Below, piece by piece: positions 46,655-58,468 of a stretch of 64,000 nucleotides of DNA. The DNA comes from Rhexocercosporidium sp. MPI-PUGE-AT-0058 (lineage: Eukaryota > Ascomycota > Leotiomycetes > Helotiales). The notes beneath the pieces are model-generated. The model ran no database searches and was not told the DNA's origin. It saw only the letters and a program-made list of their open reading frames with translations. Where the stretch lies: NCBI GenBank assembly GCA_020746875.1, contig JAGTJL010000007.1, forward strand, positions 1,488,001 through 1,552,000, in the 5' to 3' direction. The stretch's first letter is position 1, and each line of letters begins with the position of its first letter. The position numbers and the translations under genes are program-made.

Positions 46655-47576
46655 ATGTCTGCCACGGGCACTCCTGGCAGTGCGCCGAAATCGATGTCGT
46701 CGCGGCTTTTGACCATGAAGTTCATGCAAAGAGCTGCTCACTCTTCTCCTACTGCCGCCTCTCCCCCATCTACAGACGAACCTTCCCCAAAGCGCAGGCG
46801 GACAGATTCGTCATCTACAAGTACGCCATCGAAGTTGAATGTGGATACACTCGCAGATAGGAAGGCAATACAGGCTGCGTTGGCAGGTGAAGAAGCTAAG
46901 CGTCAGGCTGCGTTGGAGAAGCAAGCGCTAGAAGCTGGTGATACTAGATGGGTCTTGAGCTTCGAGGATCAACAGCATTCAGCACCATCTCCAGTACTAG
47001 CTCTACGGGTTGTCCAGACAGGCTTTGCGAATCTTGACGCCTCCCCATCACAATCTCGATTCTCAGTCGAGGAGTCAGAGGACCGGGCCCATATGGTTGG
47101 ACGACGAAGCTTTGGTAGATTTAATAAAGTCTTGGAGGTATGGAAATATTAACTTTGGTCTCTGGAGCCGGTGTTGACTTTTGCAGAAACAACAAGATCC
47201 CTTGATGGAAGATTCCTCAGAGTCCGATGATGAAAATGAAGAATCAGGTTCTTCTGAATCGGGCAGTGACTCGGATGACCCTACAAGTGCACTCATCAAA
47301 GCTTCTCGTCAGGAGGCAGCAGATCGAGCAAGAGCAGAGAGGAAAGCAAGAAAGCGAGCTGCGAAAGCCGAGGCAGATGAGATAGCCAAGAAGAGGAGAA
47401 AAGATGTGGTGAATCTCAATGGGCTCACCAGCCTAAGTGGGAAAACAGCACCAGTTCCAGCATGTTACAACTGCGGCGGACCTCACTTCAAAAAGGATTG
47501 TCGTGGGAATACAAACAAGCGGACTCACATGGGAGGAGATGACGGCCCGCCTAGGAAGTCTTTTAAGTCGAAGTGA
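46655..47576 (+). CDS. MPP6-type nuclear exosome cofactor with zinc knuckle
   Basis: Exons are 46655-47137 and 47187-47576, with a 49-nt phase-0 intron. The product is 290 aa. Mpp6 tethers the Mtr4 helicase to the nuclear RNA exosome and binds RNA. The signature SSRLLTMKFMQR lies at residues 15-26, and VGRRSFGRFNK (about 147-157) fits the second conserved patch. After an acidic Ser/Glu/Asp stretch and a basic coiled-coil-like region comes a CX2CX3HX4C knuckle (CYNCGGPHFKKDC). The start chosen is ATG at 46655; an in-frame ATG-like upstream start at 46532 adds 41 residues of no MPP6 character. The bidirectional promoter is shared with NDUFS6. Confidence 0.85.
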
Positions 47577-47864
47577 GATTTAGGACTTTCAAGAATTACT
47601 ACGAAAATAGCACTTTGGGCTCGGAAGGGACCCGAGGATACTTGTCTCATCCCAGTCATATCAGTGACCGGTCAACGAGACAAAGAGTAATTCGAGGAGC
47701 GAGGTTTGTCCCAAGTTTTCAGTTCTGCAGGAGCGGCAGCAGACGAGGATAGCCCGCCAAGACTGCTCGATTGGCTATGGTGAATGGAAGAAATAGATGC
47801 ATATGACACGATTCCAATTTTTGTTTCCTTCCGCAGACTTCTTGCTACAGCTACCCCATGTCCC

Positions 47865-48510
47865 CTATCCAGACGTGTGCGTCTTCCTCTCCGCTTGTCT
47901 CTTTCGCCTCTTCATAGCATTCATCACCACCGGTACAGTAGCCAGGACACTTACACCTGCAAGTACCCACGCAATAATTTCGATGATTTTCAGCTCATGA
48001 CATTCGCTCAGCCCATCTCTGATATTTCCGACACCCTCGTTGCAGTCAATCACCCCCCACATTTGATGAATGAGAACTCCTGAGACTATCCAAAGTATTG
48101 TCGAGATGACAAGAAACACCTAGGCACACCATTAGTCGGGATTTGGAGCACATTAGGGGTGGACCTACAGTGTGGAATATGGAATGAAAGTGTTTCCTAG
48201 CGCAGTGGAAACCACAGTATACTGCAGAGAGAAGGATCGTCCGAGCAGACGAAAACATGAGGAACGCCAATCGTGCTCTCTCTGTCTTTGAATGCCATTT
48301 ATGTTTTCGTTGGAGGTATTGGAACGAGTCGACCGAGAAGAAGAGCTCGGCGATAGACAGCAGGAACATGATGCCGAAGAAGACTCTGTGGGATTGTTCA
48401 GTATTGCTCTTCAGTTTTTGCGGATCGACTTACGGTACATCCCAAGTTGGCTTTTCCTTGCTCCTGCTACTCGATCGAGTGTTTCTCCCTGATTTTGACG
48501 AGCCGAGCAT
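47865..48510 (-). CDS. Four-helix integral membrane protein, MARVEL-like topology
   Basis: Exons are 48510-48434, 48385-48169 and 48119-47865. Introns are 48120-48168 and 48386-48433. The product is 182 aa. Four hydrophobic segments are visible: FGIMFLLSIAELFFSV, LAFLMFSSARTILLSAVYC, VFLVISTILWIVSGVLI and IIEIIAWVLAGVSVLATVPVV. The N-terminus is short and basic, and the tail ends in Arg/Lys. This order and size fit small fungal MARVEL-like proteins, but no diagnostic motif proves it. Single Cys pairs in the last loop (DCNEG and ECHEL) could form a disulfide. Its stop lies 288 bp from the stop of the MPP6-like gene. Confidence 0.72.
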
Positions 48511-50217
48511 GCTAAAAGATCCTTGAGATGATGTTTCTGCCTTAAGTTTCTGTCACCCTGTACTGAAAGAAACAGCATCAAGAAGTGGCTACGCCCCAAG
48601 CTATATACCGCTACCCTTCCCCAGATCTTTCCCCTCTCCTAGTCCAATTAACATCATGGTCTCCAAATAAAGCAAGCCACAGCTCGAAAAGACAAGGTTC
48701 AAGCTCTTTTCACCAATGGCATAGCTGACTTCTAATAACAATCTACTTTATGACGATGGAATATTCAAATTGTGGCCTTGCCTTGGTTTGCAACCCTGTC
48801 TGTTTTGGTGGGGTGATCACAACCCCGATTTTGGCGAGATGTGGCTGTTTCTGTTGGTGTTGAAGGCGTTCTGCTCGTGCCACCATGTATGTGTCTTGCA
48901 TTGAGACCAAGCTTTTTCAAGTTTTTCTGTGGTCACGGAAGTGGAAGCTTGGTGAGCTACCCCTGTAACGCCTCTTCCGAAGACGACATGAATAGACTCG
49001 GTTGCAACTTGTTCCTCTGTTCTTCCCTCATCCATGCCAGCTTTCACCAGGGAGGTGTGTGAGACTTGTGAGTAGTATGATCCGAGGCTTGAGTGAAAGC
49101 GGCTCTCTATACAAATGGTAGCTAGAAGTAATGTAATCGTGCTGGATTTTGCTTTCGATTTCCTCTTTGACACCGAAGTCGCATTGACCTCCCTGCTACT
49201 CAAAGCCCGGTCTACTCAAAAACATACTGCAAAAGTAGTGATGGGAGCGCCAGTCGAACCACATGGGTAGCCGTACCGATGTATTCTCATGAGCATTTGA
49301 GCATTGCTTAATGAAAAATCCGCCCAAGAGGATCTTGCATCCCAACAACGCCTTCACGATCACTATGGCTCACTTGCAAGACAATGATGGGGAAATTTTT
49401 ATCAATTCTTTGGGTCACCATGACGGGCTCTTTCCACCGACTGCCTGAGGACTAGGAGGTATTTTCGGCTGGCACTACCCCGTTTAAAAACTGTCAGCAG
49501 AAGGTCTACTGTTCAATCTCGGACTTTTCGGTTGTTTGAGAGCAGAGACCGTCGTGTCTCAGAAACCCAATTTCAACAGTTGACTTGCACCCTTCCCTTG
49601 TTTTCTAATCTCAACAGATACAGTAATATGTATCTCCCCTGATAAATGTTAATGTTGCTGCTAGTTTCTGCGGTACAGATTTAACATTGGTTCAGGGGGA
49701 GGGCAGTAGATATGCCGAGAAGCAGACAACGTGGGGATCCTTTAGCGGGCGGGTGGAGTTTACGGGTTCGGGGGAACTACTAAGATGTTGGAATACATAG
49801 GGGGAGATGATCGCCATCTCTCGATTGCACCTGAACTACTTGTACCTTATACTTGTCTAAACTCGGATCGTGCCGTTTTTTTGGTATTGTTTTTGAAGCA
49901 CACGTCATGAGACTTTGACAACCCTCTTTTCTGTTCAAAAAATCCCGTATATTTAACGATTGGCTTCAAGCTTCGTGAACAGAGTTTTACGGGCAAATAA
50001 TAAGGTTCGCCGGATCCACCGCGGGGATAAAGTGGAGGAGAGTCAAAAGTGGGAGCGGTAAGTGTGGTTCCCACCATATTTTAGACAGGAGGTAATCATC
50101 GCCGCTACAACCATCATCCGCATCCCCACAAGAACTAATCCTGCGCAAGTTTTCGCATCGTACAAACTTGTCGTTTTCCAGATATCAAAGAATTGTTTCT
50201 TCGACACTGACAAGAAC
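48511..50217. other. Intergenic, about 1.7 kb, no gene recognised
   Basis: This is the promoter of the membrane-protein gene and the promoter/leader of the MFS gene. The longest ORF (48817-49203, minus, 128 codons) shows no motif and lacks splice-compatible neighbours. It is treated as non-coding. Confidence 0.5.
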
Positions 50218-52181
50218 ATGTCTGCTGATCCTCAGACCGAAGTCAAAATGACCAAGATTGAGGAGTCGGTTGACTTGAATAAAGAAGCAGTACGTGAAGT
50301 GCTGTCTTTAAATTAAAGAAATACTCACTTGCTCTGATGTAGAATGAACTGGGAGTTCCCGATGGGAATCTTTCAAAACGGACAGCAGAGGACAAAGCTT
50401 TGGTCTGGAAACAAGACCTTCGAATCGTTCCTCTATGTGCAGCCATATATCTCCTGTGCTACTTGGATCGCTCAAATATTGGTAAGAATCTGGCATTTCT
50501 GCCCCCCTCCATTTTCCTCTCGTACCAACAAACTATCGGACTAATACTACAGGATAGGCAATGCTAAAACTCTGAATGCTGCTGCGCACAATGATCTTCT
50601 TTCCGAGACGCACATGACGAACTATCAGTACATGTGAGGTCACCATCTTCCCCAAGGGTTGGGTATCATAATTGATGGTAGCAGAATCGCACTAATGGTG
50701 TTCTTGATCGCATATGCCATTTTCGAGGTTCCATCCAACTATTTCCTGAAGAAACTAAGTCCCAGCAAATGGATCTCTTTCTTGATGTTCTCCTGGTACG
50801 TCATACTATCTCCGAACGACAGACTTGACTCATCCTTCACGATAGGGGCGCTGTTACTATTGGTCTTGGTGGTGTCCAGAATTTTGCAGGTGTGACTGCG
50901 GTCCGTTTCATCTTGGGGATGTTTGAAGCTGGTCCGTATCTGTCTACTTGAATCAGGAGACTGTTCGCAATTAAAACTCTTTAGGTCTCTTCCCTGGAAT
51001 TGTCTACTACTTGACTTTCTGGTACCGCACCGATGAAAGATCCATTCGGGTTGCGTTTGTTCTCGCTTCTGCAACTCTGGCTGGTGCTTTTGGAGGTGCG
51101 ATTGCATACGGCGTGGGCCATATGAATGGCACCCGTGGTCTTTCAGCCTGGCGTTGGTTGTTTATTCTCGAGGGTTTACCATCATGCCTCTCATCCATAT
51201 TCGTCTACTTCTTCCTTCCAGACTACCCAGAGACTGCGAAGTGGCTGGACGCAAACGAAAAGGCTCTAGCAGCATCCCGGCTGAAGTCAGAGGGCTCCCA
51301 TGGACATGACGAGAGTCTGACATGGGCCCAGGCCAAAGACACATTGACTGACTGGCGGCTTTACGCTCATTATGCCGTATGTCCCCTATTGTTTAGCAGC
51401 GGACGGATCTGACAGCCCTGCGTAGATTTATTTCGGCATCTCGACTCCATTCTCCAGTCTCAGTCTCTTCACCCCAAGTATCACGGCTGGATTGGGTTAC
51501 AAAGGACTTACCTCCCAGCTGATGACTGTTCCTCCCTATGCCGTGGCTTATGTTGTTACCATCCTTGCATCATACTCAGCAGACCACTTCAACGCGTAAG
51601 TCTCTCGGATAAGCAAACTCTGTGCATACGCTGACTTTAGTATAGACGCGGTATTCACGCAGCGATATTCTCGACAATCGGTGCAGTTGGCTTCCTAGCT
51701 TCTGCCGTGCTTCCACCCCATGCCTATCATGTCAGTTGATCATTCCTTGTGTCCATATCTAAATTACTAAACTTATCCTAGTCTCGCTACGGATGTCTGA
51801 TTGTTGCTGCCTCTGGAGCATTCTCTTGCATTCCTCCACTGCTCGGTTGGTTGTCGTCAAATCTCCACAGCACTGGGGCAGTCGGCCTGGCAATTGCAAT
51901 CAACGTCTCTGTTGGAGCCCCAGGACAGATTGCAGGTGTTTGGATTTATAAAGCCAATGAAGCTAAGAAGGGCTATCCGACCGGTCATGTAGGTGTTTGG
52001 TTATGTCGCTTAGTCTTTGACTGTCGTTGCTGACTCTGATACCTTGTAGTGGACGAATGCTGGTCTCTTGTTCTTCGTCGCCGCCGGAAGCATTGCGTTG
52101 AGGCTTTACTATGGGCTCTTGAACCGTAGGATTGTTAGAGAAGGCAATGTGGGGGAAGCGAAGAGACTTTTCAGATTCTAA
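50218..52181 (+). CDS. MFS transporter, Dal5/anion:cation symporter-like
   Basis: Ten exons: 50218-50289, 50343-50481, 50558-50633, 50685-50795, 50846-50931, 50985-51376, 51426-51595, 51646-51730, 51782-51988 and 52050-52181. They join to 489 aa, a normal length for 12-helix MFS carriers. The plasma-membrane substrate is probably an organic anion such as allantoate, a vitamin or related acid, judging from the group. Typical motifs are LCYLDRSNIGNAK after helix 1, MVFLIAYAIFEVPSNYFLKK, RFILGMFEAGLFPGIVYYLTFWYR and a central LPDYPETAKWL before the cytosolic loop. The small early exons follow the intron-rich pattern of this subfamily. One intron uses a GTCCGT donor (50932). The AAG-acceptor choice at 50684 is fitted to QYIIALMVF; an AG three bases upstream would insert one residue. 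Confidence 0.9.
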
Positions 52182-53403
52182 AGTCATCGCTGTTCTTCTC
52201 AAGCGTGAGCTTAGAAAGGGGGTTGGCGGTGGCGTCCGACAATTGTTGTTAGGTTGCGTATTGTACAGGCTGAAGCTCTTACTGCCAAAACATTAAGGAT
52301 GATCCACGTCGATGAGCAAAAGTCTCGTGTTCGAAGGAGTCGGGTTGACTTGTTTCGGAAGAGGCTGCCACAATCAAGACGAGATGGTGGATACACAAGT
52401 ATCAAGCTCAAGTTCGGAGACCTACGCAAGTTCAAAGGACGGACAGACAAGCAGAAGGAATCCCGTACTTCCTGCGCAAGAGCGGGATCTTGATTCTCAA
52501 AAACAGCCAAGGCTCATTGTGAGGAATTGCAGCTCTGGAGACGAAGATAGGGAGACGAGAAGTTGGTAATCAAATTCCATCACTAACCTCCTCAATTGCG
52601 TGCTTGTACTGTGTAATCATTACTGGACCAGCGCACCACACCAATCAATCCCTGATGTTTGTTTCGAAGGGAATATGTATATAATGCCATGCCCCAATGC
52701 CACAAATCCTTGCTCATTGCTCTCCAGCATATTCTCAACGAGCCCTGACACTTTCGCCTCACCGTGACTGATGAGTTGAATCTTCAACAGTCTTCAACCG
52801 CCCTTCAGCTGATGCTGATGCGGACCAAGTTGGCGCCCGGCTCGACATTTAGAATGCTGACTGCGGGCATGAGGCGCATTCTGCACGTCATCCAGCACTG
52901 TAGTATGCAGCATACAATATCTCTCGGACCATTATATCCTCCTCGCTTTCTCTCTTTTCTCCCTTCCTCTTCGTTCTGTACAGTATCGTCAGGGAATGTG
53001 ACCAGCTGGGCGCCACCGCGTTCAGCGACACCCAAGCTCCCTCTGCCGGACGGACAGTTTCAGTGGAAAAAGTGGAAAGCGGGCGAACAATTGCTCCAGG
53101 CCAGCAAGCAGCCGTCTTCGAGGCGTCCTCGAGGCGTCGAATCGCAAAGCAACGCGACGGGACGGAAGTATTATACCAGACAGATCACCAGTGTTTGATC
53201 TTCCTTTCCTCTGGTAATTGTTTGTGTTAAATTCAGCTTCAGACCCTCGAATCGTCTCTGCCTTCTTGTTCCTCGGCAATTCTTCAAGCTCAATACTTCT
53301 CGCCCTCATTTCTCTCCCTCTCTCTCCCTGTCTCTCTCTCGCTCGCTCTCTCTCTCTCTTCCAGACCTCAACCAGACTTCTTTCTAGCAGTACCACCGCA
53401 GCA
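52182..53403. promoter_or_regulatory. MFS 3' flank and leader of the microsomal GST gene
   Basis: No gene recognised. A CT-rich pyrimidine tract at 53309-53361 ends about 40 bp before the ATG at 53404, typical of highly expressed fungal genes. Confidence 0.5.
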
Positions 53404-53978
53404 ATGGCAAATATCACCCTCGATCCTAACTACGGGTGAGGTTCCCAGGATTCAATCATTCCAAGCCGGCAGTTAACTAACCATCAAGCAGATACGTCCT
53501 CCTCGCAGCAACCTCCACCTTCGTGATGAACACTCTCCACATGCTGAACACCGGTAAATTCAGGAAGGCAGCCAAGGTGCCATACCCAGCAGCATACGCT
53601 CCCGATTCTCGCACCGACGAGGCTGCGATCCGATTCAATTGCGCGCAGCGCTCCCACGCGCACTTCACCGAAAACCAAGTCTCCATGCTGGCAAGCTTGG
53701 TGTTGGCTGGCCTGCAGTATCCTCTGACAGCTGCGGTTATGGGTTTGGGATGGAGCGTGTCGAGATATCTGTATATGGTTGGGTACGTAGTCAGACAACT
53801 ATCTCTCGTTGGGCGGTTTCATTGCCAGGGAACGGCCGCTAATTTTGATGCCAAATGCAGATATTCCAAGGGGGGAGACGGAAAAGGCAGATACAATGGA
53901 GCCACTTTCTACATCTTTCAGCTTGGACTCTTTTGCCTGACGGCATATAGTGGAGTTGCGATGGTCATGGGATGGTAG
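53404..53978 (+). CDS. Microsomal glutathione S-transferase 3-like (MAPEG) protein
   Basis: Exons are 53404-53435, 53492-53782 and 53861-53978. Introns are 53436-53491 and 53783-53860, both phase 2. The product is 146 aa. MAPEG proteins are four-helix membrane enzymes of the endoplasmic reticulum that conjugate or reduce lipid hydroperoxides with glutathione. Motifs include FNCAQRSHAHFTENQ (the conserved FNCxQRxHxxxxE block), the preceding RKAAKVPYPAAYAP loop and a final NGATFYIFQLG...GVAMVMGW helix. Length and helix layout agree with MGST3. Confidence 0.92.
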
Positions 53979-54331
53979 TTTCTGTTGTGAGGAACGGGCA
54001 TCGTTAGGGGCTCTTGTTGGACGGTCATGGTGTGCTGTCTATGCTATATGAACACCACGGTTACAAGCCTCTTGGTGTCCGTCAAGGACCAACAATCAAC
54101 TCCATTATATCGTTATGTTCGACTAGTTACGGTATTTGTTAAAGTGTATACTTTTTGTGGCCCAACGAGTAAGGTGCAAGTATCAGGATTCCTATTCAAC
54201 ACCACTAAATATTATCCACGAAAAACGCCTAGCCAACCTGGGAATCTCCACACTCCATGGATACCTATGCACCCACACGGTATGCACCAAGAAGTCCAAG
54301 TTCTCTGCGTAGAAGTACACAGATATGACGA
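53979..54331. other. Convergent 3' intergenic region
   Basis: The 3' flanks of the microsomal GST and DNA polymerase genes. Nothing else seen. Confidence 0.5.
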
Positions 54332-56221
54332 TCAATCCGTGCATCTCAAAGTTGGTTCTCTCCACTCCAGACCGAGACCAGAAAAGACCATTCTCTCCTT
54401 CTCAAGCATATCGCGGCCTCCCTTCTCTAGATCAACCCAAGCTCCGTCATTAAGCCGACGAATACCACTGCTATCAAATTTGAAGTTCTTCTCATGACGG
54501 CAGTATCTTCTGATGTCCATCTCAAAAGTCGTTCCTCCAGTCCATCCCACAACGGCACATCCAGCAGTCTTCCATGGGGTGATGAGGATGTCCACTCTTC
54601 TGTGAGGATTGGGATTTTTGGCCTTTGGATTCTCTCTCAAATCATCCTCCTTGGTAGGCCATTCGGGATCTTGCCAGACCACAAGACCTTTGTCGAGCGA
54701 GTCAAACCCGGTACTTGACTTTGGCATGCCTCCTTTCCATTGAAGGGGAGACTGGCCTCTTTCACTGGTTTTAGATGATACCTGGAGCTGGTGTGTGATG
54801 TACCCATTATCCTCTAAGCTGCCCAGAAGATCCCGGATCAGATCCTCGGTAGCTTCCTCGTCAGGGTGACTCAACATGATATCCACATCTCCCGAATCCG
54901 GTTTGCCTCTGCGATATCCACCGCAGATCACCATCTGAAATCCCTCCCGAAGCTCTTTTGCATGATCCAGAACAATCTGGCCGATCCTTTCGACCTCTGC
55001 ACGGGGGATTCTCAGCTGGAAGTCATCGTAGAGTTTGACACCAATTTGTTGTGATCTCGAGAGATTGCCCCAACCGTGCTCGACAATGTCATCAAGATCC
55101 TTCCATCCCTTGTTGTAGAACTTGATAGCTGTCGTCGCAGCCACATCATAGATGTCGTAAAAGACGTTGAGGATATTCATTCGAGGATCTTCAACGATAT
55201 CGTCGACTTCCTTGATGTGGCCCGTCTCACTCCATTCGTACCAGAGATTGGCGAACTTATCGCCGCAACAAGGTAGTCTGGATATCTCTTTGGGGGAAGT
55301 GATGGTGAAAGGGTAGGCGGCGATAGAAGCAATGGCGGAATGGTAAGAGTGTCTTGTCTTTTCGTGCCCATCTATGATGCGCGCCTTTTTGATGATCTTC
55401 AGAAGCCTTACAAACTCATCGTTGGGTCCATGCAGAGGAGTAGGCCGCTGGCAGGAATATGTTGACTTAAAGAAGTCGGGAAGTCCAGGGAGGTTGGCTT
55501 CATTTTCATGATCTGATGTGGTCTCGTGATAGAGAGTCGGAGCTGTCTGACTATTGGTCTTCTTTTGGTAGCCGGCGTAGCGCGATCTTTGGCTTGCTGG
55601 CGGAGGGGTATCAGCTCTTGCACGAGAAAGGATACTGGTCCTTTCCGCTAGCTTGGTGGAATGAGCTGCTGGCTGGAGAGTCGGCTTCGGAATCACTCTC
55701 CCTTCATAAACCAGGTAAGGACCATTTGGTAGAAGTGTTTTGGCCTTGATTGAATCCTCAAACCAAGCAAGTTTGAAGACCTTCACAGTGTCGCTGTCGT
55801 GTATCTTGCTTGAAGCTGCAGCAGGTGACTTTCTGGGCGTACCTCGAACGCGCTTTGGAGATGGAGTTTTGGCATTTGGCTCATTTTCCGAGGTCGGGGC
55901 CGTATCTGAATCCGTGTCCAGAGATATGATCTCTTTGCCGTGGTCATAAGTAGCCACCTTGCGCCGTTTCTTCGAGTGTTTTGGTTTGTTGCATTCAACC
56001 TGAGTGACTGGATTCTCTGGTGTTACATCCACTGTGTAGAGTCCCAGAGTGCGCAATTCGTATCTTACTCTTCCCTTGGTAGTTTCCTTTCCAATGAAGA
56101 GTCTGGTTTCAAGAGGGTCATACTTCGTATTTCCAAGTGCTATCTCCAGGCGATGGAGCTCATCCGGGTCTTTCTCAAACTTGGCTTTGAGAACATAAAT
56201 GGGCGGGAATGCGAATGTCAT
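54332..56221 (-). CDS. POL4: Family X DNA polymerase (Pol4 / Pol mu-lambda type)
   Basis: Single exon; 629 aa from ATG at 56221. Family X polymerases fill gaps during non-homologous end joining and base-excision repair in the nucleus. An N-terminal BRCT-like region (PPIYVLKAKF to YLVYEGRVI) is interrupted by a basic Ser/Pro-rich insert (KKRRK, PSPKRVRGTPRKS). The 8-kDa/fingers part follows (KTRHSYHSAIASIAAYPF). The catalytic Asp pair is in SGDVDIML, Asp445 and Asp447; the third is Asp544 in RRVDILITPW. The GGYRRGK nucleotide-binding motif and the GWTGG steric-gate region near the C-terminus are both present. The frame continues 19 codons upstream to a non-ATG codon, so a small extra 5' exon is conceivable. 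Confidence 0.93.
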   Translation of the reverse strand: MTFAFPPIYVLKAKFEKDPDELHRLEIALGNTKYDPLETRLFIGKETTKGRVRYELRTLGLYTVDVTPENPVTQVECNKPKHSKKRRKVATYDHGKEIISLDTDSDTAPTSENEPNAKTPSPKRVRGTPRKSPAAASSKIHDSDTVKVFKLAWFEDSIKAKTLLPNGPYLVYEGRVIPKPTLQPAAHSTKLAERTSILSRARADTPPPASQRSRYAGYQKKTNSQTAPTLYHETTSDHENEANLPGLPDFFKSTYSCQRPTPLHGPNDEFVRLLKIIKKARIIDGHEKTRHSYHSAIASIAAYPFTITSPKEISRLPCCGDKFANLWYEWSETGHIKEVDDIVEDPRMNILNVFYDIYDVAATTAIKFYNKGWKDLDDIVEHGWGNLSRSQQIGVKLYDDFQLRIPRAEVERIGQIVLDHAKELREGFQMVICGGYRRGKPDSGDVDIMLSHPDEEATEDLIRDLLGSLEDNGYITHQLQVSSKTSERGQSPLQWKGGMPKSSTGFDSLDKGLVVWQDPEWPTKEDDLRENPKAKNPNPHRRVDILITPWKTAGCAVVGWTGGTTFEMDIRRYCRHEKNFKFDSSGIRRLNDGAWVDLEKGGRDMLEKERMVFSGLGLEWREPTLRCTD

Positions 56222-57038
56222 CTCAATGGGTGCGAAATGCTGGGTTCTTCTGAAGATACTGGGAGGTCGCGATATCAAGGCAGGAAAGCCCTCCTTTCAT
56301 TGGGATGCACCATAGGTCGATTCTTTAACGGTCGCTTCAACTCCATCAACAAAAGCTCGATATTCAATATCGCATCGAGATTGAATCGCAAGCCATCGAG
56401 GCCGGTGGTGCTTTCGCGACATGTCATTTCATTTACTCGCTGTTGATTGTAAGACTAGCTGGCATCAAAGGTTTCCTCATCATCAAAATGGTTACGTAAC
56501 CAGATAATTAAGCGGGAACAACACCACCTCAGCTCAAATGTTTTGAGTTCGTTTCGTCACATCTGCTGCTTTGAGAATTGAAAATTGCAGAAATCAGATC
56601 AGGAATCTAGAAAGTGTAACCAGATGTTAAGGATATAATTTCATACGGCTGTTCATCCAGAGCGTCCCTTTCAACCTAATGTCTTAAAATGCGCTCTAGG
56701 CATGTGAAGTGGAAACCATAGCGAAAGGTTCGTGCCCTCTAGCATTTCGAGCCAAGGCGGAACAAGTAGATGATAAGGGACGACTCTGACAGAAAAACCA
56801 CATCACATATCACATTTACTCACAAGATTTCGTCGGGGCGAATGAGTAATGTGGTTTCAGAAGCATCTCTTGTACATTCAAATGATCTCGAAAGGATGTA
56901 ACGAGGCCGCAGGGTCATCCATGTAGAATTGAGGATGCTGGAAGCAAGCTCAACTTAATGGGTGCTTTTCTCAACGCCTGCCAGATTCTCAGATCCGCCT
57001 ACCACTAAAGCAAGCCCCTTGACGACATTCCAAGACTT
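56222..57038. promoter_or_regulatory. DNA polymerase promoter and TFIIE-alpha 3' flank
   Basis: No gene recognised. Only short ORFs overlap the polymerase 5' end on the opposite strand. Confidence 0.5.
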
Positions 57039-58468
57039 TTAGACGTCCTCGAACTCCATGTCTTCCTCGCTTTCATCTTCATCCTTTACTGTGGTTGTTG
57101 GCTCTTCGATCTTGACCTTCTTTGCTGGTCGACCATCCTCATTTGGTGTACCTGGTCCTGTCACCGGACTTGTTGCACCTGTGCTTGTTCCACTACCAGA
57201 AGCGCTACCGCCTCTTTTCAAGATACCGGCGAGGCCATTTGATGGAAAGGACGTTGGTTTGGAATCAGCGGTCGAACTTGCCGGTGTGGCCGCACCGGAT
57301 CCGGTGGGTACCACATCCTCAAAGTCTTCCTCGTCATCTTCATCTGTCTCATATTCCTCATCTTGCTCTCGTTCAGCTTCTTTAGCCTGTTCAGCCCGTA
57401 GACGTGCGAAGTAGTCATCAATCTCGGCGCCGTCGATATTTCCAGACGGAGTATCGAGGTCAGTCTTCTTGTCAGCATCAAGAGTAGAAACAGCCGATGA
57501 ACCGGGCCCGTTCTTGACTCGCTCGCCAGTAACGGTGCTGTGGGTGAAGTGCTGCGGCATTGCATTTTGTGCGGCTGTCTTCTCCTTCAGAGCCTTCTCG
57601 GCAGCGATCTCTGCTTCTGTAGGCCCATCTGAAGCCGTGAGGGTGACCGAGATAGATGTGTTGCCTGTGTTGGCCATTCCACGAACGGCTGTTGGCTTGG
57701 CAGCAGATGGGTCAACCGGTGCAGTGTCGTTGGCTGGGTTTGTCTCGTCTCGAACAACCTTGAGTTGAGAAGCCATAGCACGATCGAAGGTATTTTCCGG
57801 AATTACAATCTCGTCGATCTTGGGCAGCAAGTCGGTAATGAACCTAAATTGGGCGTGATACTTCGTAGACTGCTCATGACCACCACGATTGTTGTCCGGG
57901 TCATGGTCGAGAATACCGTTGCATCTTTGGCACCGAAATCCACGAGCTATGTCCCATTTGTGCAGAACCTCAAGCTGGGTCCATTCCGACTTGCAGGTCT
58001 TGCAGAACCATTCCTTTCGCTCAGCTTCTGGCACGGTGTTGCCTTGAACTTGCTTATTGAGTAGGTAAACTCGCCACTTGATGGCATCGATGGTGGCACG
58101 ATAGTCGATATAGTAATAGGTTCGGTTCATAGGGCGTTGCTGGCCTTCCTTTTGCTCTTGACGAGTGTGACTGTGGACACTTAGCTACAGGTAAGCAGAG
58201 CGAGGGGGAGCTGGTGTATACACAGCGAGAAACCTATCCTCCTTCAGGCGTCCGCACAGCTTATGAAGCTCCTTAGTATTCATCCCCATCAGATACGCCA
58301 TATCATCGTCGCGCAAGCTGTCCCTTGTCAACATCTGCTTTCAAGAACATCATGCGCACGCTAAGAGACATACGCTGAATGAATGATCAACGCATCTATG
58401 ACCAGAATGTGCTTGGTATCGTAGAATGATCGCACGCAGGAGCGCACAAGACTCTGTGCCAATTCCAT
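57039..58468 (-). CDS. TFA1: Transcription initiation factor IIE alpha subunit
   Basis: Exons are 58468-58374, 58317-58222 and 58170-57039. Introns are 58171-58221 and 58318-58373. The product is 440 aa. TFIIE-alpha recruits and stimulates TFIIH at RNA polymerase II promoters. The N-terminal winged helix is spread over three exons (YDTKHILVIDALI, LRDDDMAYLMGMNTKELHKLCGRLKEDRF, then RPMNRTYYYIDYRATIDAIKW). The zinc ribbon ligands are Cys120, Cys123, Cys144 and Cys147 (CKTC and CQRC). The C-terminus is acidic with EEDFEDV and DMEFEDV patches. The middle donor (GTATAC at 58221) is chosen because it alone gives the conserved HTRQEQKEGQQRPMNRTYYY junction. It is divergent from the PUS1-type gene. 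Confidence 0.94.

Noticed and set aside
48817..49203. 128-codon minus-strand ORF
   Set aside because: No recognisable domain, signal peptide or neighbouring exons.
54494..56446. Several plus-strand ORFs across 54.5-56.4 kb
   Set aside because: They are shadows of the intronless DNA polymerase gene on the minus strand.
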